Shown: positions 20,168-29,398 of the stretch, piece after piece
How positions within the stretch are numbered: position 1 is the first letter of the stretch
Layout: each line of letters starts with the position of its first letter
DNA from: Streptomyces sp. NBC_00289
GTDB lineage: Bacteria > Actinomycetota > Actinomycetes > Streptomycetales > Streptomycetaceae
Assembly (NCBI RefSeq): GCF_041435115.1
Contig: NZ_CP108046.1
Span: 3,534,001 to 3,598,000 of the forward strand
Length of the DNA: 64,000 nt
Reading direction: 5' to 3'
Notes under the pieces: model-generated
What the model saw: the letters and a program-made list of their open reading frames with translations, nothing else
The model's database searches: none
Told to the model about the DNA's origin: nothing
Made by a program: the position numbers and the translations under genes

Positions 20168-20794
20168 ATGAGTCACACCCTCGGCATCCGGCAGGCCCAG
20201 AAGCAGAAGACCCGGCAGTCGCTCCTGGACGCGGCGTTGACGCTTCTGGAGGAGCAGAGTCTGAGCAGCCTGGGCCTGCGCGAGGTCACACGCGCCGTCG
20301 GGGTCGCCCCGACGGCCTTCTACCGGCACTTCCGTTCCACCGAGGACCTCGGCGTGGCCCTGGTCGAGGAGGCGCTGGGGAGTCTGCACCCGATGATCCG
20401 GACGACGGTGTCCACGGCGGGCGACAGCGGCGAACGCATCGCCCGTGCCATCGAGTTGATCGCCGGTCACGTGGACGCGTACCCCGCCCACGTCCGTTTC
20501 ATCGCCCGCGAACGCCACGGCGGTGTCCAGTCGGTGCGCGAGGCCATCCGGGAGCAACTCACCCGGTTCGCCGAGGAGGTGAGGACCGAGCTCGCCAAGG
20601 ACCCCGAGTCGGCCGGCTGGAACGACGACGACCTCCTCATGCTGGCCCACCTGTACGTGGATCAGATGCTGATCACGGCCTCACTGTTCCTGGAGACGCT
20701 GGAGGCCCCGGAGGAGCGGCGGGAGCAGGTCACGCGGCGCGCCACCCAGCAGATGCGGCTGATCAGCCTCGGCCGCAGCCACTGGCTCACCTGA
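20168..20794 (+). CDS. TetR-family transcriptional regulator (FabR-like)
   Basis: 208 residues. The N-terminal helix-turn-helix covers about 13-60: RQSLLDAALTLLEE, then LGLREVTRAVGVAPTAFYRHF, the TetR recognition-helix pattern. The C-terminal domain contains RIARAIELIAGHVDAYPAHVRFIARERHGG, as in the regulators resembling the fatty-acid regulator FabR. It probably represses itself and the divergent membrane-protein genes through the dyads in the shared spacer. The ATG at 20168 is chosen because the earlier ATG at 20163 is out of frame and stops after two codons. Confidence 0.9.
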   Translation: MSHTLGIRQAQKQKTRQSLLDAALTLLEEQSLSSLGLREVTRAVGVAPTAFYRHFRSTEDLGVALVEEALGSLHPMIRTTVSTAGDSGERIARAIELIAGHVDAYPAHVRFIARERHGGVQSVREAIREQLTRFAEEVRTELAKDPESAGWNDDDLLMLAHLYVDQMLITASLFLETLEAPEERREQVTRRATQQMRLISLGRSHWLT

Positions 20795-20816
20795 CGACCC
20801 CGGACCACGGCCGGGG

Positions 20817-20920
20817 CGTACGACACCCGGCACGCGACACAACGACGGGCACGTACGACCCCCGGCACGCGACACAACCACGGGCACGTACGACACCCGT
20901 CACGAGACACAACGACGGCG
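20817..20920. repeat. 35-bp tandem repeat array
   Basis: Three copies (20817-20851, 20852-20886, 20887-20920) of a unit starting cgtacgacacccggcacgcg, with one to four differences per copy. It lies directly after the TetR gene and before the convergent lipoprotein gene. Confidence 0.9.
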
Positions 20921-20988
20921 CGCCCGATCTCGAGCGCGCCGCCACCAGCCGTGGCCCACCAGCCGCACAGAACCCCGGAGTTCCCGGC

Positions 20989-21333
20989 TCAGCCCTGTTG
21001 GGCCTGCTGACTCCGGCCGCCGCCGGGCCCGCCGCCACAGCCGCCACCCTGACCTCCGCCGGGGCCGCCCTGTCCGCCGCCGGACCCACCGCTCGGCATG
21101 CCGGACGGCACACCGGACGGGGCGCCCGTCGGCGCTCCCGAGGGTGCCCCCGACGGCGCTCCGCCGGGCCGTCCCGAGGCGTTGCCGCTCGGCATGCCGG
21201 AGGGCGCCTGGCAGCTCTGCCCACCGGAGTTGCCGCTGGTCGAGGACGACGAGTCGTCCCCGCCGCAGGCCGTCAAAAGCAGCGGGGACAGTGCCAGCAG
21301 GGCGACGGCGGGGACGAGACGCGCACGCATCAT
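20989..21333 (-). CDS. small lipoprotein with Gly/Pro/Ser repeats
   Basis: 114 residues; the first of two adjacent ATGs (21333) has GGAG 9 nt upstream. The lipoprotein signal ends in the lipobox LLLTAC, so the mature protein would start at that Cys and be tethered to the membrane. After a Ser-rich linker comes a string of four-residue repeats of the form GAPS/GMPS and then Gly/Gln-rich sequence with a few Cys. No domain is recognisable; it may be a cell-wall spacer protein. Confidence 0.75.
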   Translation of the reverse strand: MMRARLVPAVALLALSPLLLTACGGDDSSSSTSGNSGGQSCQAPSGMPSGNASGRPGGAPSGAPSGAPTGAPSGVPSGMPSGGSGGGQGGPGGGQGGGCGGGPGGGRSQQAQQG

Positions 21334-21557
21334 GAGAAACAACTCCACATCGGATGAGGGGACCCTGAGGCGGGCACTCAACCAATGGCGCTTAGGGGTG
21401 ACTTGGGGCCGCCCTGTCGGCCGGCTGTGCGTAAGGCAAAGCGCGGCTATACGCACCTCCCCGACCTGCGGGGGAACCACTCCCCCCACCCCTACTCACT
21501 GGTACAGCTCCGTGACACGAACCGCCGTCGACGGCGGACTGCCGGCGCGTACGGCGC

Positions 21558-22418
21558 TCAGCCGAGCCGGACCCGGGCCAGCTGCCTGGACTGCGCGACC
21601 AGTCGGTCCGCGCTGTCCCAGACCTCGGCGTCCTCCTCCAGGAAGCCGCCGGCGAGGTTGCGGGTGGTGATCGACACCCGCAGCGGGCCCGGCGCCGGGC
21701 GGCAGCGGACGTGGACGGTCAGCTCGACCGTGGGCACCCATCCGGTCAGGCCCAGCTCGAAGGCGGTCGGCGGCAGCGCGTCGACCGCGAGCAGCAGGGA
21801 GAGCGGGTCGGGGTCGCGGCCGTCGGCCAGCCCGAACCAGGCGCGCATCTCCCCCTTGCCGGAGGGAGAGCCGAGTGCCCAGCCCAGCGTCGACGGGTCG
21901 AGCTTGAGCATCAGCCGGTCGGTGATGGCGGAACTGCCGTCCACGGGGGCGGGCCCGTCCTCCGGGCCGAAGCACTGCTCCATGGGCGGGATCGCCGGCG
22001 GCCGGGCCGTCGTGCGGACGTCCTCGGGCAGCGCGTCCAGGTCGCCGTAGGAGGCGAGGACGCGGATGCGTTCGATCTCGCGGCCCTGGTCGTCGTACTG
22101 GAAGAGGGAGGCCTGGCCGGTAGACAGGGTCCGTCCGGTGCGGACGACGTCGGTGCGGACGACGGCCGGGCCTGGCTGGGACGCGGTCAGGTAGTGCGCC
22201 GAGACGGTGAACGGGTCGGAGTGCGGCAGGGCGTGCGCCAGAGCGCGGCCCAGGACGGCCAGCAGGTAGCCGCCGTTGACGGCGCTGATGATCGTCCAGC
22301 CGGCCGAGAGGTCGGTGTCGTAGACGCCGGGTTCGCGTGGGGTGACCGCGGTGTCCCGGTCGAACTCGCTGTCGCCGATCGTGGCACGGGTGACCGCCGC
22401 GGAGGCTGCTTCTGGCAT
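21558..22418 (-). CDS. acyl-CoA thioesterase family protein (double hotdog)
   Basis: 286 residues. It resembles the TesB-like double-hotdog thioesterases of actinobacteria: N-terminal GGYLLAVLGRALA followed by HSDPFTVSAHYL in the first hotdog, and a second one with PPTAFELGLTGWVPTVELTVHVR. The second half also has RAWFGLADGRDPDPLSLLLAVDA. It would hydrolyse acyl-CoA thioesters, chain length unknown. TAGTAT, read on the minus strand (plus-strand 22441-22446), is a plausible -10 element 23 bp upstream of the start. Confidence 0.85.
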   Translation of the reverse strand: MPEAASAAVTRATIGDSEFDRDTAVTPREPGVYDTDLSAGWTIISAVNGGYLLAVLGRALAHALPHSDPFTVSAHYLTASQPGPAVVRTDVVRTGRTLSTGQASLFQYDDQGREIERIRVLASYGDLDALPEDVRTTARPPAIPPMEQCFGPEDGPAPVDGSSAITDRLMLKLDPSTLGWALGSPSGKGEMRAWFGLADGRDPDPLSLLLAVDALPPTAFELGLTGWVPTVELTVHVRCRPAPGPLRVSITTRNLAGGFLEEDAEVWDSADRLVAQSRQLARVRLG

Positions 22419-22542
22419 GCCTGAACGCTACAACAAGAAAATACTAAGCGGTAGCTTTGCTTGGGTGAGGCCAGGGCAATATCTCGGTAAGTGTCCCTGC
22501 TCGTCCGTAAACCAGAGGCCCTGGCCCTGCCTCTGTAGGGAC

Positions 22543-23772
22543 ATGAGCCTCACCGGGACGCCGTTTCTCTACACCCTCGTCGCACTGGCCGTCGTCGCCC
22601 TGGTGCTGCCGTTCGCCGTGTGGTCACGGCTGCGGGGCCCCAGAACCCTGCGCGCCGCGGCCCGGGCGCTGATGCTGCTGTTCGCCCAGGGCACGGCGGT
22701 GGCGCTGGTGTTCGTGCTGGTCAACAACCAGAACAGCCTCTACGACAACTGGGCGGACCTCCTCGGCACGGGCAACCATGTGCAGGAGGCCGCGAACCTG
22801 GGGGCCGACGGCACCGGCGGCATCGCGCTGAGACGGCTGCCCAGGGTGGCGCAGCGGTTCACCCCGGCCGGCGGACCCGGTATGGGAGCGGCCGGCGGAG
22901 TGCGCGTCACCCAGCTCAGGGGCCGGGTGTCGGGTGTGAACGCCGAGGTGTACGTCTGGCTGCCGCCGCAGTACCGGGAGCCCGCCTACCGCCACCACAG
23001 GTTCCCGGTGGTGGAGCTGCTGCCGGGCTACCCCGGATCGGCGAAGGCGTGGTTCGGGTCGCTGAAGGCGCACGAGCAGTTGCTGCCGCTGATGCGCGAC
23101 GGCCGGGTCGCCCCGTTCATCCTGGTCGCGCCGCGCACCAACCTGCTGGCCGGCGTGGACACGGGCTGCGCCAACATCCCGGCCACGGTGAACGCCGACA
23201 GCTGGCTCAGCATCGACGTGCCGCGGATGGTCATGGACAACTTCCGGGCCGAGGCCGCGCCGACGGGCTGGGCGGTCGCCGGGTACTCGGCGGGCGGACA
23301 CTGCGCGACGAAGCTGGCCGTCGCCCACCCCGACCGGTACCGGGCCGCGATCAGCCTGTCCGGCTACAACGACCCGATCGGTGAACGCGCCTCGCTCGCC
23401 GCGCAGAACCCTGCCCTCCGGGACGGGAACAACCCCTACCTGCTGCTGCGGAAGGCGATCGTCCCGCCCCGGATCGCCCTCTACCTCTCCGGCCAGCCGC
23501 ACGACGGCTACGAGGCGGGCGTGGCCCTCGAAGCGTCCGCGAAGGCGCCGACGACGGTGCATGTCGTGTACATCCCGAAGAGCGCGGGCGGTCACACCAT
23601 GGCGCTGTGGCGGCCGCAGGTGGTCCCGGCCTTCCGCTGGCTGACCCAGGAGCTGGGCGAGCGCCCGGCCCCGCGCGGCGCTACTCCTCCCGTACCGTCG
23701 AGCGGCGGTTCCACGCGCGCGGCGCTCGCCAGTGGAACCGCATCGCGAGCAACCGCAGGGCGAAGGCGGTGA
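22543..23772 (+). CDS. membrane-anchored esterase (esterase D / mycolyltransferase-like fold)
   Basis: 409 residues. Two N-terminal membrane segments (about 5-26 and 40-60) are followed by an extracellular alpha/beta-hydrolase domain: FPVVELLPGYPGS, the nucleophile elbow GYSAGGHCA, and a late catalytic His in SAGGHTMALW. It resembles putative esterases related to antigen-85-like enzymes. The last 30 or so residues are low complexity (PPVPSSGGSTRA...TAGRRR) and are encoded over the 3' end of the convergent gene, overlapping it by 92 bp. Confidence 0.85.
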   Translation: MSLTGTPFLYTLVALAVVALVLPFAVWSRLRGPRTLRAAARALMLLFAQGTAVALVFVLVNNQNSLYDNWADLLGTGNHVQEAANLGADGTGGIALRRLPRVAQRFTPAGGPGMGAAGGVRVTQLRGRVSGVNAEVYVWLPPQYREPAYRHHRFPVVELLPGYPGSAKAWFGSLKAHEQLLPLMRDGRVAPFILVAPRTNLLAGVDTGCANIPATVNADSWLSIDVPRMVMDNFRAEAAPTGWAVAGYSAGGHCATKLAVAHPDRYRAAISLSGYNDPIGERASLAAQNPALRDGNNPYLLLRKAIVPPRIALYLSGQPHDGYEAGVALEASAKAPTTVHVVYIPKSAGGHTMALWRPQVVPAFRWLTQELGERPAPRGATPPVPSSGGSTRAALASGTASRATAGRRR

Positions 23773-24337
23773 CGACCGCGAGACCGCTGGTGAACGGGGT
23801 GAGGGCGTCGTACCGGATGCACAGCGCGACCAGGGTGGCGCCGACGATCGCCGGGACCGCGTACAGGTCGCGGTCCCAGCGCAGCAGGGAGGGCACCTCG
23901 TTGGCGAGCACGTCCCGCAGCACACCGCCGCCGACCGCGGTGGCGAGGCCGAGGGCGGCCGAGGCGGTGAGGTTGAGCCCGTAGTCGTACGCCTTCACCG
24001 TCCCGGTGACGCAGAACAGGCCGAGGCCGGCCGCGTCGAAGACGTTGACCGCGGCCTGGGTGCGCTCCACCTGCGGATGGAGGAAGAACACGAGCAGGGC
24101 GGCGAGCAGCGGGGTGATGAAGTACCCGAGGTCCGTGAAGGCGGCGGGTGGCACCGCTCCGATGATCAGGTCCCGGAAGAGCCCTCCGCCCAGCGCGGTG
24201 ACCTCGGCGAGGACGGCGATGCCGAAGACGTCGAAGTTCTTGCGGACGGCCAGCAGCGCGCCTGAGATGGCGAACACGAAGATGCCGACGAGGTCGAGCG
24301 TGTGCTGGACGGAGGGACTGAACAGTTGCTGGAACAC
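23681..24337 (-). CDS. TRIC/YadS-family (UPF0126) membrane protein
   Basis: 218 residues, GTG start preceded by AGGGG. It has two repeats of the UPF0126 domain, each with a Gly-rich signature: VTALGGGLFRDLIIG in the first and ATAVGGGVLRDVLANEVPS in the second, with about seven membrane spans. Bacterial members are homologous to trimeric intracellular cation channels, and some have been linked to amino-acid export. It ends inside the convergent esterase gene. Confidence 0.9.
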   Translation of the reverse strand: MFQQLFSPSVQHTLDLVGIFVFAISGALLAVRKNFDVFGIAVLAEVTALGGGLFRDLIIGAVPPAAFTDLGYFITPLLAALLVFFLHPQVERTQAAVNVFDAAGLGLFCVTGTVKAYDYGLNLTASAALGLATAVGGGVLRDVLANEVPSLLRWDRDLYAVPAIVGATLVALCIRYDALTPFTSGLAVVTAFALRLLAMRFHWRAPRAWNRRSTVREE

Positions 24338-24368
24338 CCCTACATTCTTACCCAGGATCGGGTGTGCA

Positions 24369-24383
24369 CCTTGCGATGCAAGG
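24369..24383 (-). terminator. small hairpin after the M1 peptidase gene
   Basis: A 6-bp stem (ccttgc/gcaagg) with a 3-nt loop lies directly after the peptidase stop and 31 bp before the next start on the same strand. It is short, so it may only attenuate. Confidence 0.35.
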
Positions 24384-24384
24384 G

Positions 24385-25776
24385 TTAGAGGGCAGGTTTA
24401 CCTGTGGTGAACAGCCAGGTCTGGAAGAGGTCGTCGAGCTGCCGTCCGGAGGTCTTCTCCGCGAGCCGGATGAAGTCGTCGGTGTCCGCGTTGCCGTAGC
24501 GGTGCAGTTTCGTCCAGGCGGGCAGGAGCCTGAAGAAGGCGGGGTCGCCGATGCGCTCGCGCAGTGCCTGGAGGGTCATCGCGCCGCGCTGGTAGACGGC
24601 GGAGGCGAACATGGTGTCGCGCTGTGGGTCGCCGACCGTGACCTGCCAGAAGGCGTTGTCGGCGGGGCGGGAGTTGTACCCGGCGAGGAACGAGTCGTGG
24701 GCCGAGCGGGTGCCCTTGTGCTCGGCCCACAGCCACTGCGCGTAGGTGGCGAAGCCCTCGTTGAGCCAGATGTCCCTCCAGTGCGCCACCGAGACGGAGT
24801 CGCCGAACCACTGGTGGGCCAGTTCGTGCACGATCGTCGTCTCGTTGCGCACCGCGGAGTAGACCGGCTTCGACTGCACCTCCAGCGAGAACCCGGCCTG
24901 CGGCATGTCGTCGACGATCGCCCCGGTCTCCTCGAACGGGTAGGGACCGAAGACCTGCGACCAGTAGTCGGTGGCCTCGGCCGTCACGGCGTACACGTCG
25001 ACGTTGTTGCTGCCCGCGAGCACCGGGTCGACGGCGACGTAGATCGGCGTCCCGCCGGGGGTGGTGCCCGTCTTCACGTCGAACTTTCCGATGGTCGCGG
25101 TCGCCAGGTAGGTCGCCATCGGCTTGGTCTCGCGCCAGTGGGTGTACGTCGAACGGCCCTTGTCGTACGTCGATATCAGCCGTCCGTTGGAGACGGCGGT
25201 CAGACCCTTGGGCGCCTTGATCCGGATGTCGTAGGTGGCCTTGTCGGCGGGGTGGTCGCTGGACGGGAACCAGGTGGAGGCGGCGTTGGGTTCACAGGCG
25301 ACGAAGACGCCGTCGGGGGTCTTCATCCAGCCGTAGTCGGAGCCGAAGACGATGGGGCCGCCGAGCGGCTCGGGGACTCCGCCGTAGGTGACGGTGACCG
25401 TGAAGGTCCGGCCCTTGCGCAGGGCGTCGCGCGGGGTGACGCGGATCTCGTCGCCGTCACGCGTGAAGTGGGCCCGTCTGCCGTTCACCTCGACCCTCGT
25501 GACCGTCAACTGTTGGAGGTCGAGGTCGAACGAGGACAGGCTCCGGGTGGCGCGAGCCGTGAGTGTCGTACGGCCGTCCAGACGGTCGGTGTCCGGGTTG
25601 TACGCCAGGTCCAGCGCGTAGTGGCGGGCGTCGAAGCCGCCGTTGCCGAGCCGGGGGAAATAGGGGTCACCGATGCCGTCGGCCCCGGGGGTGGGTGCGG
25701 AGGAGGCGGCGATGACGAAGAAAGAGGCCGTCGCGGTCGCGAGGGCCCCTAAGCGTGCCGAACGGGAGAGTTTCAT
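24385..25776 (-). CDS. secreted M1-family metallopeptidase
   Basis: 463 residues, ATG with AAGGGA about 9 nt upstream. A Sec signal covers about 1-28 (ending SSAPTPGA). The N-terminal beta domain of M1 aminopeptidases runs to about 230. The catalytic domain has the substrate-anchor motif GFSLEVQ near 295-301 in place of GAMEN, the zinc site HELAH at 317-321 and the third ligand Glu340 in WLNEGFATY. It lacks the large C-terminal helical domain of full aminopeptidases, as is common for short secreted Streptomyces members. It would trim extracellular peptides, consistent with the peptide importer genes next to it. Confidence 0.92.
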   Translation of the reverse strand: MKLSRSARLGALATATASFFVIAASSAPTPGADGIGDPYFPRLGNGGFDARHYALDLAYNPDTDRLDGRTTLTARATRSLSSFDLDLQQLTVTRVEVNGRRAHFTRDGDEIRVTPRDALRKGRTFTVTVTYGGVPEPLGGPIVFGSDYGWMKTPDGVFVACEPNAASTWFPSSDHPADKATYDIRIKAPKGLTAVSNGRLISTYDKGRSTYTHWRETKPMATYLATATIGKFDVKTGTTPGGTPIYVAVDPVLAGSNNVDVYAVTAEATDYWSQVFGPYPFEETGAIVDDMPQAGFSLEVQSKPVYSAVRNETTIVHELAHQWFGDSVSVAHWRDIWLNEGFATYAQWLWAEHKGTRSAHDSFLAGYNSRPADNAFWQVTVGDPQRDTMFASAVYQRGAMTLQALRERIGDPAFFRLLPAWTKLHRYGNADTDDFIRLAEKTSGRQLDDLFQTWLFTTGKPAL

Positions 25777-25885
25777 GAGCCGTCCCTTCGAGCGTGTTCG
25801 TGTTGATCGGGTCGATCAGACGGACACGGCCGACTCTGCGCTCTCCCGTTCGGGCATGTGCATGACTTTACCAACTTGTCATGCG

Positions 25886-27199
25886 CTACTTGTCAGTTGA
25901 CTCCTGGTCGGCTGCCGCCGGGGACTCCTGGTCGGCTGCCGTGGACTTCTCGTCCGCGGCTTCCGGCTCCTTGGAGACGGAGGTCGCGGCGGGCTCCACA
26001 GCCGCCTCCTCGCCGGTGGACACGGCCCCGACCTCGGCGGCCACCGCGGCCGACGTCTCCGCCGACTCCTCCAGCACCGCGTCCGGCACCAGCTCCGCCG
26101 CCTGCTTGGCCACGGAGAGGAGGACGGTCTCCTGCGGAGCCTGGTCCTCGAAGTTCTCCGGATGGTGGCAGGCGACCTGCTGACCGGGCTTCAGCTCCAC
26201 AAGCGGCGGTTCGGTGGTCTTGCAGACCGCCGTCGCCTTCCAGCACCGGGTGTGGAAGCGGCAGCCGCTCGGCGGGGAGATCGGCGAGGGCACGTCACCC
26301 GTGAGCAGGATGCGCTCGCTCTTGGCCGCCCTGCGGCGCGGGTCAGGGATCGGAACCGCCGACATCAACGCCTTGGTGTACGGGTGCATCGGCGCCTTGT
26401 ACAGGGACTCGCGGTCGGCCAGCTCGACGATCTTACCGAGATACATCACCGCGATCCGGTCCGAGACGTGCCGGACGACCGACAGGTCGTGCGCGATGAT
26501 CACGTAGGTCAGACCCAGTTCCTGCTGGAGGTCGTCGAGAAGGTTGACGACCTGCGCCTGGATCGAGACGTCCAGAGCCGACACCGGCTCGTCCGCGACC
26601 ACCAGCTTCGGGTTGAGCGCGAGCGCGCGGGCGATACCGATGCGCTGGCGCTGACCGCCGGAGAACTCGTGCGGGTAGCGGTTGTAGTGCTCGGGGTTGA
26701 GGCCCACGACCGACAGCAGCCGCTGCACTTCCTTCTTGACGCCGCCCTCGGGCGAGACGTTCTGCAGCTTGAAGGGAGCGCCGACGATCGTGCCGATGGT
26801 GTGACGGGGGTTCAGCGAGGAATACGGATCCTGGAAGATCATCTGCACGTCACGGCGCAGCGGGCGCATCCCGCTCACCCCGAGGTGCGTGATGTCCTTG
26901 CCCTCGAACTCCACCCGTCCGGCGGTCGGTTCGAGCAGTCTGGTGATGAGCCGGCCCATGGTCGACTTACCGCAGCCCGACTCGCCCACGACGCCCAGCG
27001 TCTCACCGGCCTTGACCTCGAAGTCGAGGCCGTCGACCGCGCGTACCGCGCCGACCTGCCGCTGGAGCAGGCCCTTCTTGATCGGGAAGTGCTTCTGCAG
27101 CCCGGTCACCTTCAGAAGCGTCTCGCCGGGGGCGGCGTCCTTGGTGAGGGTGGCACCGTGGCTCTGCGCAGGGATGGTCACCGCTTTGTCCTCGCTCAC
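25886..27199 (-). CDS. peptide ABC transporter ATP-binding protein (DppF/OppF type)
   Basis: 437 residues. The GTG at 27199 overlaps the stop of the preceding gene in a GTGA pattern. The ABC ATPase shows Walker [10 protein letters not shown], signature FSGGQRQR and Walker [12 protein letters not shown], then the oligopeptide-type C-terminal extension with a Cys-rich motif (GCRFHTRCW...VC...ACHH), a pattern that in related transporters binds an Fe-S cluster. Beyond it lies an unusual Ala/Glu/Ser-rich tail of about 75 residues ending in repeated AADQES units. Last gene of the importer operon; energises peptide uptake with the DppD-type partner. Confidence 0.95.
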   Translation of the reverse strand: MSEDKAVTIPAQSHGATLTKDAAPGETLLKVTGLQKHFPIKKGLLQRQVGAVRAVDGLDFEVKAGETLGVVGESGCGKSTMGRLITRLLEPTAGRVEFEGKDITHLGVSGMRPLRRDVQMIFQDPYSSLNPRHTIGTIVGAPFKLQNVSPEGGVKKEVQRLLSVVGLNPEHYNRYPHEFSGGQRQRIGIARALALNPKLVVADEPVSALDVSIQAQVVNLLDDLQQELGLTYVIIAHDLSVVRHVSDRIAVMYLGKIVELADRESLYKAPMHPYTKALMSAVPIPDPRRRAAKSERILLTGDVPSPISPPSGCRFHTRCWKATAVCKTTEPPLVELKPGQQVACHHPENFEDQAPQETVLLSVAKQAAELVPDAVLEESAETSAAVAAEVGAVSTGEEAAVEPAATSVSKEPEAADEKSTAADQESPAAADQESTDK

Positions 27200-28293
27200 A
27201 GCTTCGGCGCAATCTCTTCGGTCCAGATACGCTCCCGCTGCTCCTGAGTCATGTGGCAGGCGGCCCAGTGCTGGCTGCCCACCTCGGACAACTCGGGGCG
27301 GACCGTGCGGGTGACGTTGTCCTTGGGGATGTCCGCGTACGGGCAGCGCGGGTTGAAGGCGCATCCCGACGGGATGTTGATCAGCGAGGGCGGTGAGCCC
27401 TTGACCGGGATCAGGCGCTCCTGCTGCTCGCGGTCCAGACGCGGCATCGAGCCGAGCAGACCCCAGGTGTAGGGGTGGCGGGGCTCGTAGAACACCTTCT
27501 CGGCCGGACCGCGCTCGACACAGCGGCCGCCGTACATCACCAGGATGTCGTCGGCCAACTCGGCGACGACGCCCAAGTCGTGGGTGATGATGATGACCGC
27601 GGAACCGAACTCCGTCTGCAGGTCCCGGATGAGGTCGAGGATCTGCGCCTGGACGGTCACGTCAAGGGCGGTCGTCGGCTCGTCCGCGATCAGCAGCTCG
27701 GGGTTGTTGACCAGCGACATCGCGATCATGGCGCGCTGGCGCATACCGCCGGAGAACTCGTGCGGATAGCTGTCGACCCGTTTGTCCGGCTGCGGGATGC
27801 CGACGCGGTCGAGCATTTCCACGGCACGGCGCTTCGCCGTCTTCTTGTCCACCTTGTTGTGGATCCGGTACGCCTCCACGATCTGCTGGCCGATCGTGTA
27901 GTACGGGTGCAGCGCGGACAGCGGGTCCTGGAAGATCATCGCCATGTCGCGGCCGCGCAGCTTGCGGACGTGGTCAGGGTCCGCGGTGAGCAGTTCGGTG
28001 CCGTCCAGCCAGATCTCGCCGGAGATCTGCGCCTTGCGCTTACCGTACTGGCCGGCCGTGTGCAGGCCCATGATGCCGAGCGAGGTCACCGACTTGCCGG
28101 AGCCCGACTCGCCCACGATGCCGAGGGTTTTACCCTTCTCCAACTGGAAGGTCAGCCCGTCGACGGACTTGACCACTCCGTCGTCGGTCGGGAAGTGCAC
28201 CTTCAGGTCGCGCACTTCGAGGAAGGCGGTCGGTGTGGGGGAGATGCCGGTCGGCTCGCCCACGGCGGCTCCGCTCTTGCTGAGTTCGGTCAT
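27196..28293 (-). CDS. peptide ABC transporter ATP-binding protein (DppD/OppD type)
   Basis: 365 residues; the ATG at 28293 overlaps the stop of the permease gene (ATGA). Walker A GESGSGKS, signature FSGGMRQR (Met in place of Gln, as in many OppD proteins), Walker [12 protein letters not shown], then the oligopeptide C-terminal motif with spaced Cys ([10 protein letters not shown] and AACH). It pairs with the DppF-type ATPase to drive import. Overlapping stops and starts through this gene indicate tight translational coupling. Confidence 0.95.
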   Translation of the reverse strand: MTELSKSGAAVGEPTGISPTPTAFLEVRDLKVHFPTDDGVVKSVDGLTFQLEKGKTLGIVGESGSGKSVTSLGIMGLHTAGQYGKRKAQISGEIWLDGTELLTADPDHVRKLRGRDMAMIFQDPLSALHPYYTIGQQIVEAYRIHNKVDKKTAKRRAVEMLDRVGIPQPDKRVDSYPHEFSGGMRQRAMIAMSLVNNPELLIADEPTTALDVTVQAQILDLIRDLQTEFGSAVIIITHDLGVVAELADDILVMYGGRCVERGPAEKVFYEPRHPYTWGLLGSMPRLDREQQERLIPVKGSPPSLINIPSGCAFNPRCPYADIPKDNVTRTVRPELSEVGSQHWAACHMTQEQRERIWTEEIAPKL

Positions 28294-29288
28294 GCGAGCC
28301 TCACTCGGGGGTCGATCACGGCATACATGACGTCCACCAGGAGGTTGGCGACGAGCACCGCGACCGAGGTGATCAGGGTGACACCCAGGATGATGGGGAG
28401 GTCCTGGTTCTTGATGCCGGTGAGCACCGCCTGGCCGAGGCCGGGCAGGCTGAACGTGGTCTCGGTCAGGATCGCGCCGCCGATGAGTGCGCCGAGGTCC
28501 ATGCCGAGCATGGTCAGGATGGGCGTCATCGTGGAGCGCATGGCGTGCTTGCCGATGACGACCGGCTCGTTGAGGCCCTTGGCACGGGCGGTGCGGATGT
28601 AGTCCTCGCCGAGGATCTCCAGCATGGTGGCGCGGGTGATCCGGGCGTACATCGCCGCGTACAGGAAGGCGAGCGTGATCCAGGGGAGGATCATGCCGCC
28701 GAGCCAGCCGGTGAGGCTGTCCTCGAGGGGAACGTACTCCCCGTTGATCCAGCCCAGCCCGTAGGAGAAGATCGCCAGGCTCAGCAGGCCGGTGAAGTAG
28801 ATGGGCAGGGAAACGCCCGCCAGCGCGACGACCATCGCGCTGCGGTCCCACATGCTGCCCCGCTTGAGAGCGGAGAGCACACCCGCCGAGACACCCAGGA
28901 GCAACCACAGCAGAGCGGCACCGAGCGCGAGACCCAGGGTCACCGGGAAGCGGTCGGTCAGCACCGGCCAGACGGCCTGCTCGCTGCGGAAGGAGTAACC
29001 GAAGCAGGGGGCGGCACAGTGTGTGACGTCACCGCCGGCCGCGTAGGTGCGACCCGCGAAGATGCCCTTGAAGAACTCCCACACCTGCGCGTAGATCGGG
29101 TCGCTGAGACCCAGCTTCACCCGCACGGCCTCGACGGCCGCGGGGTCGGCCTGCTTGCCCACGAAACTCGTGGCCACGTCGACGCCCGCCCACTTGGGGA
29201 CGAGGAAGAAGATGCCGAAGACCACCATGATGATGACCACGAGCATCACTGCGGCGGCGAACAGCCGCCTGATGAGGTAAGCGAGCAC
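28290..29288 (-). CDS. peptide ABC transporter permease (DppB/OppB type)
   Basis: 332 residues, GTG start. The first span is at the N-terminus (YLIRRLFAAAVMLVVIIMVVFG), then a large extracytoplasmic loop with two Cys, and five more spans. The coupling motif of the inner-membrane permeases is EDYIRTARAKGL, which docks on the ATPases. It follows the binding-protein gene after a strong hairpin, so it is probably made at a lower level than the binding protein. Confidence 0.94.
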   Translation of the reverse strand: MLAYLIRRLFAAAVMLVVIIMVVFGIFFLVPKWAGVDVATSFVGKQADPAAVEAVRVKLGLSDPIYAQVWEFFKGIFAGRTYAAGGDVTHCAAPCFGYSFRSEQAVWPVLTDRFPVTLGLALGAALLWLLLGVSAGVLSALKRGSMWDRSAMVVALAGVSLPIYFTGLLSLAIFSYGLGWINGEYVPLEDSLTGWLGGMILPWITLAFLYAAMYARITRATMLEILGEDYIRTARAKGLNEPVVIGKHAMRSTMTPILTMLGMDLGALIGGAILTETTFSLPGLGQAVLTGIKNQDLPIILGVTLITSVAVLVANLLVDVMYAVIDPRVRLA

Positions 29289-29306
29289 AGCTCTCGGCCC
29301 GCTGCG

Positions 29307-29345
29307 GATCGCGGACCACCGGAGGTCTTCCGGTGGTCCGCGATC
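29307..29345 (-). terminator. 17-bp perfect hairpin between binding-protein and permease genes
   Basis: gatcgcggaccaccgga at 29307-29323 pairs exactly with 29329-29345 around a 5-nt loop. It lies 54 bp after the binding-protein stop and 19 bp before the permease start on the same strand. Such hairpins either terminate part of the transcription or protect the upstream message from 3' exonucleases. Confidence 0.85.
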
Positions 29346-29398
29346 ACGCTGCGCCGGCCTTCACCTGCCTTTCGTGCCGTTCGGCGGGTGTGCCGGGT

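Noticed and set aside
20163..20171. ATG at 20163 as the TetR start
   Set aside because: It is out of frame with the helix-turn-helix and meets TGA after two codons.
24366..24386. Possible tRNA fragment or attachment site near ccttgcgatgcaagg
   Set aside because: Only a 6-bp hairpin; no cloverleaf, no repeated copy and no integrase in the window.
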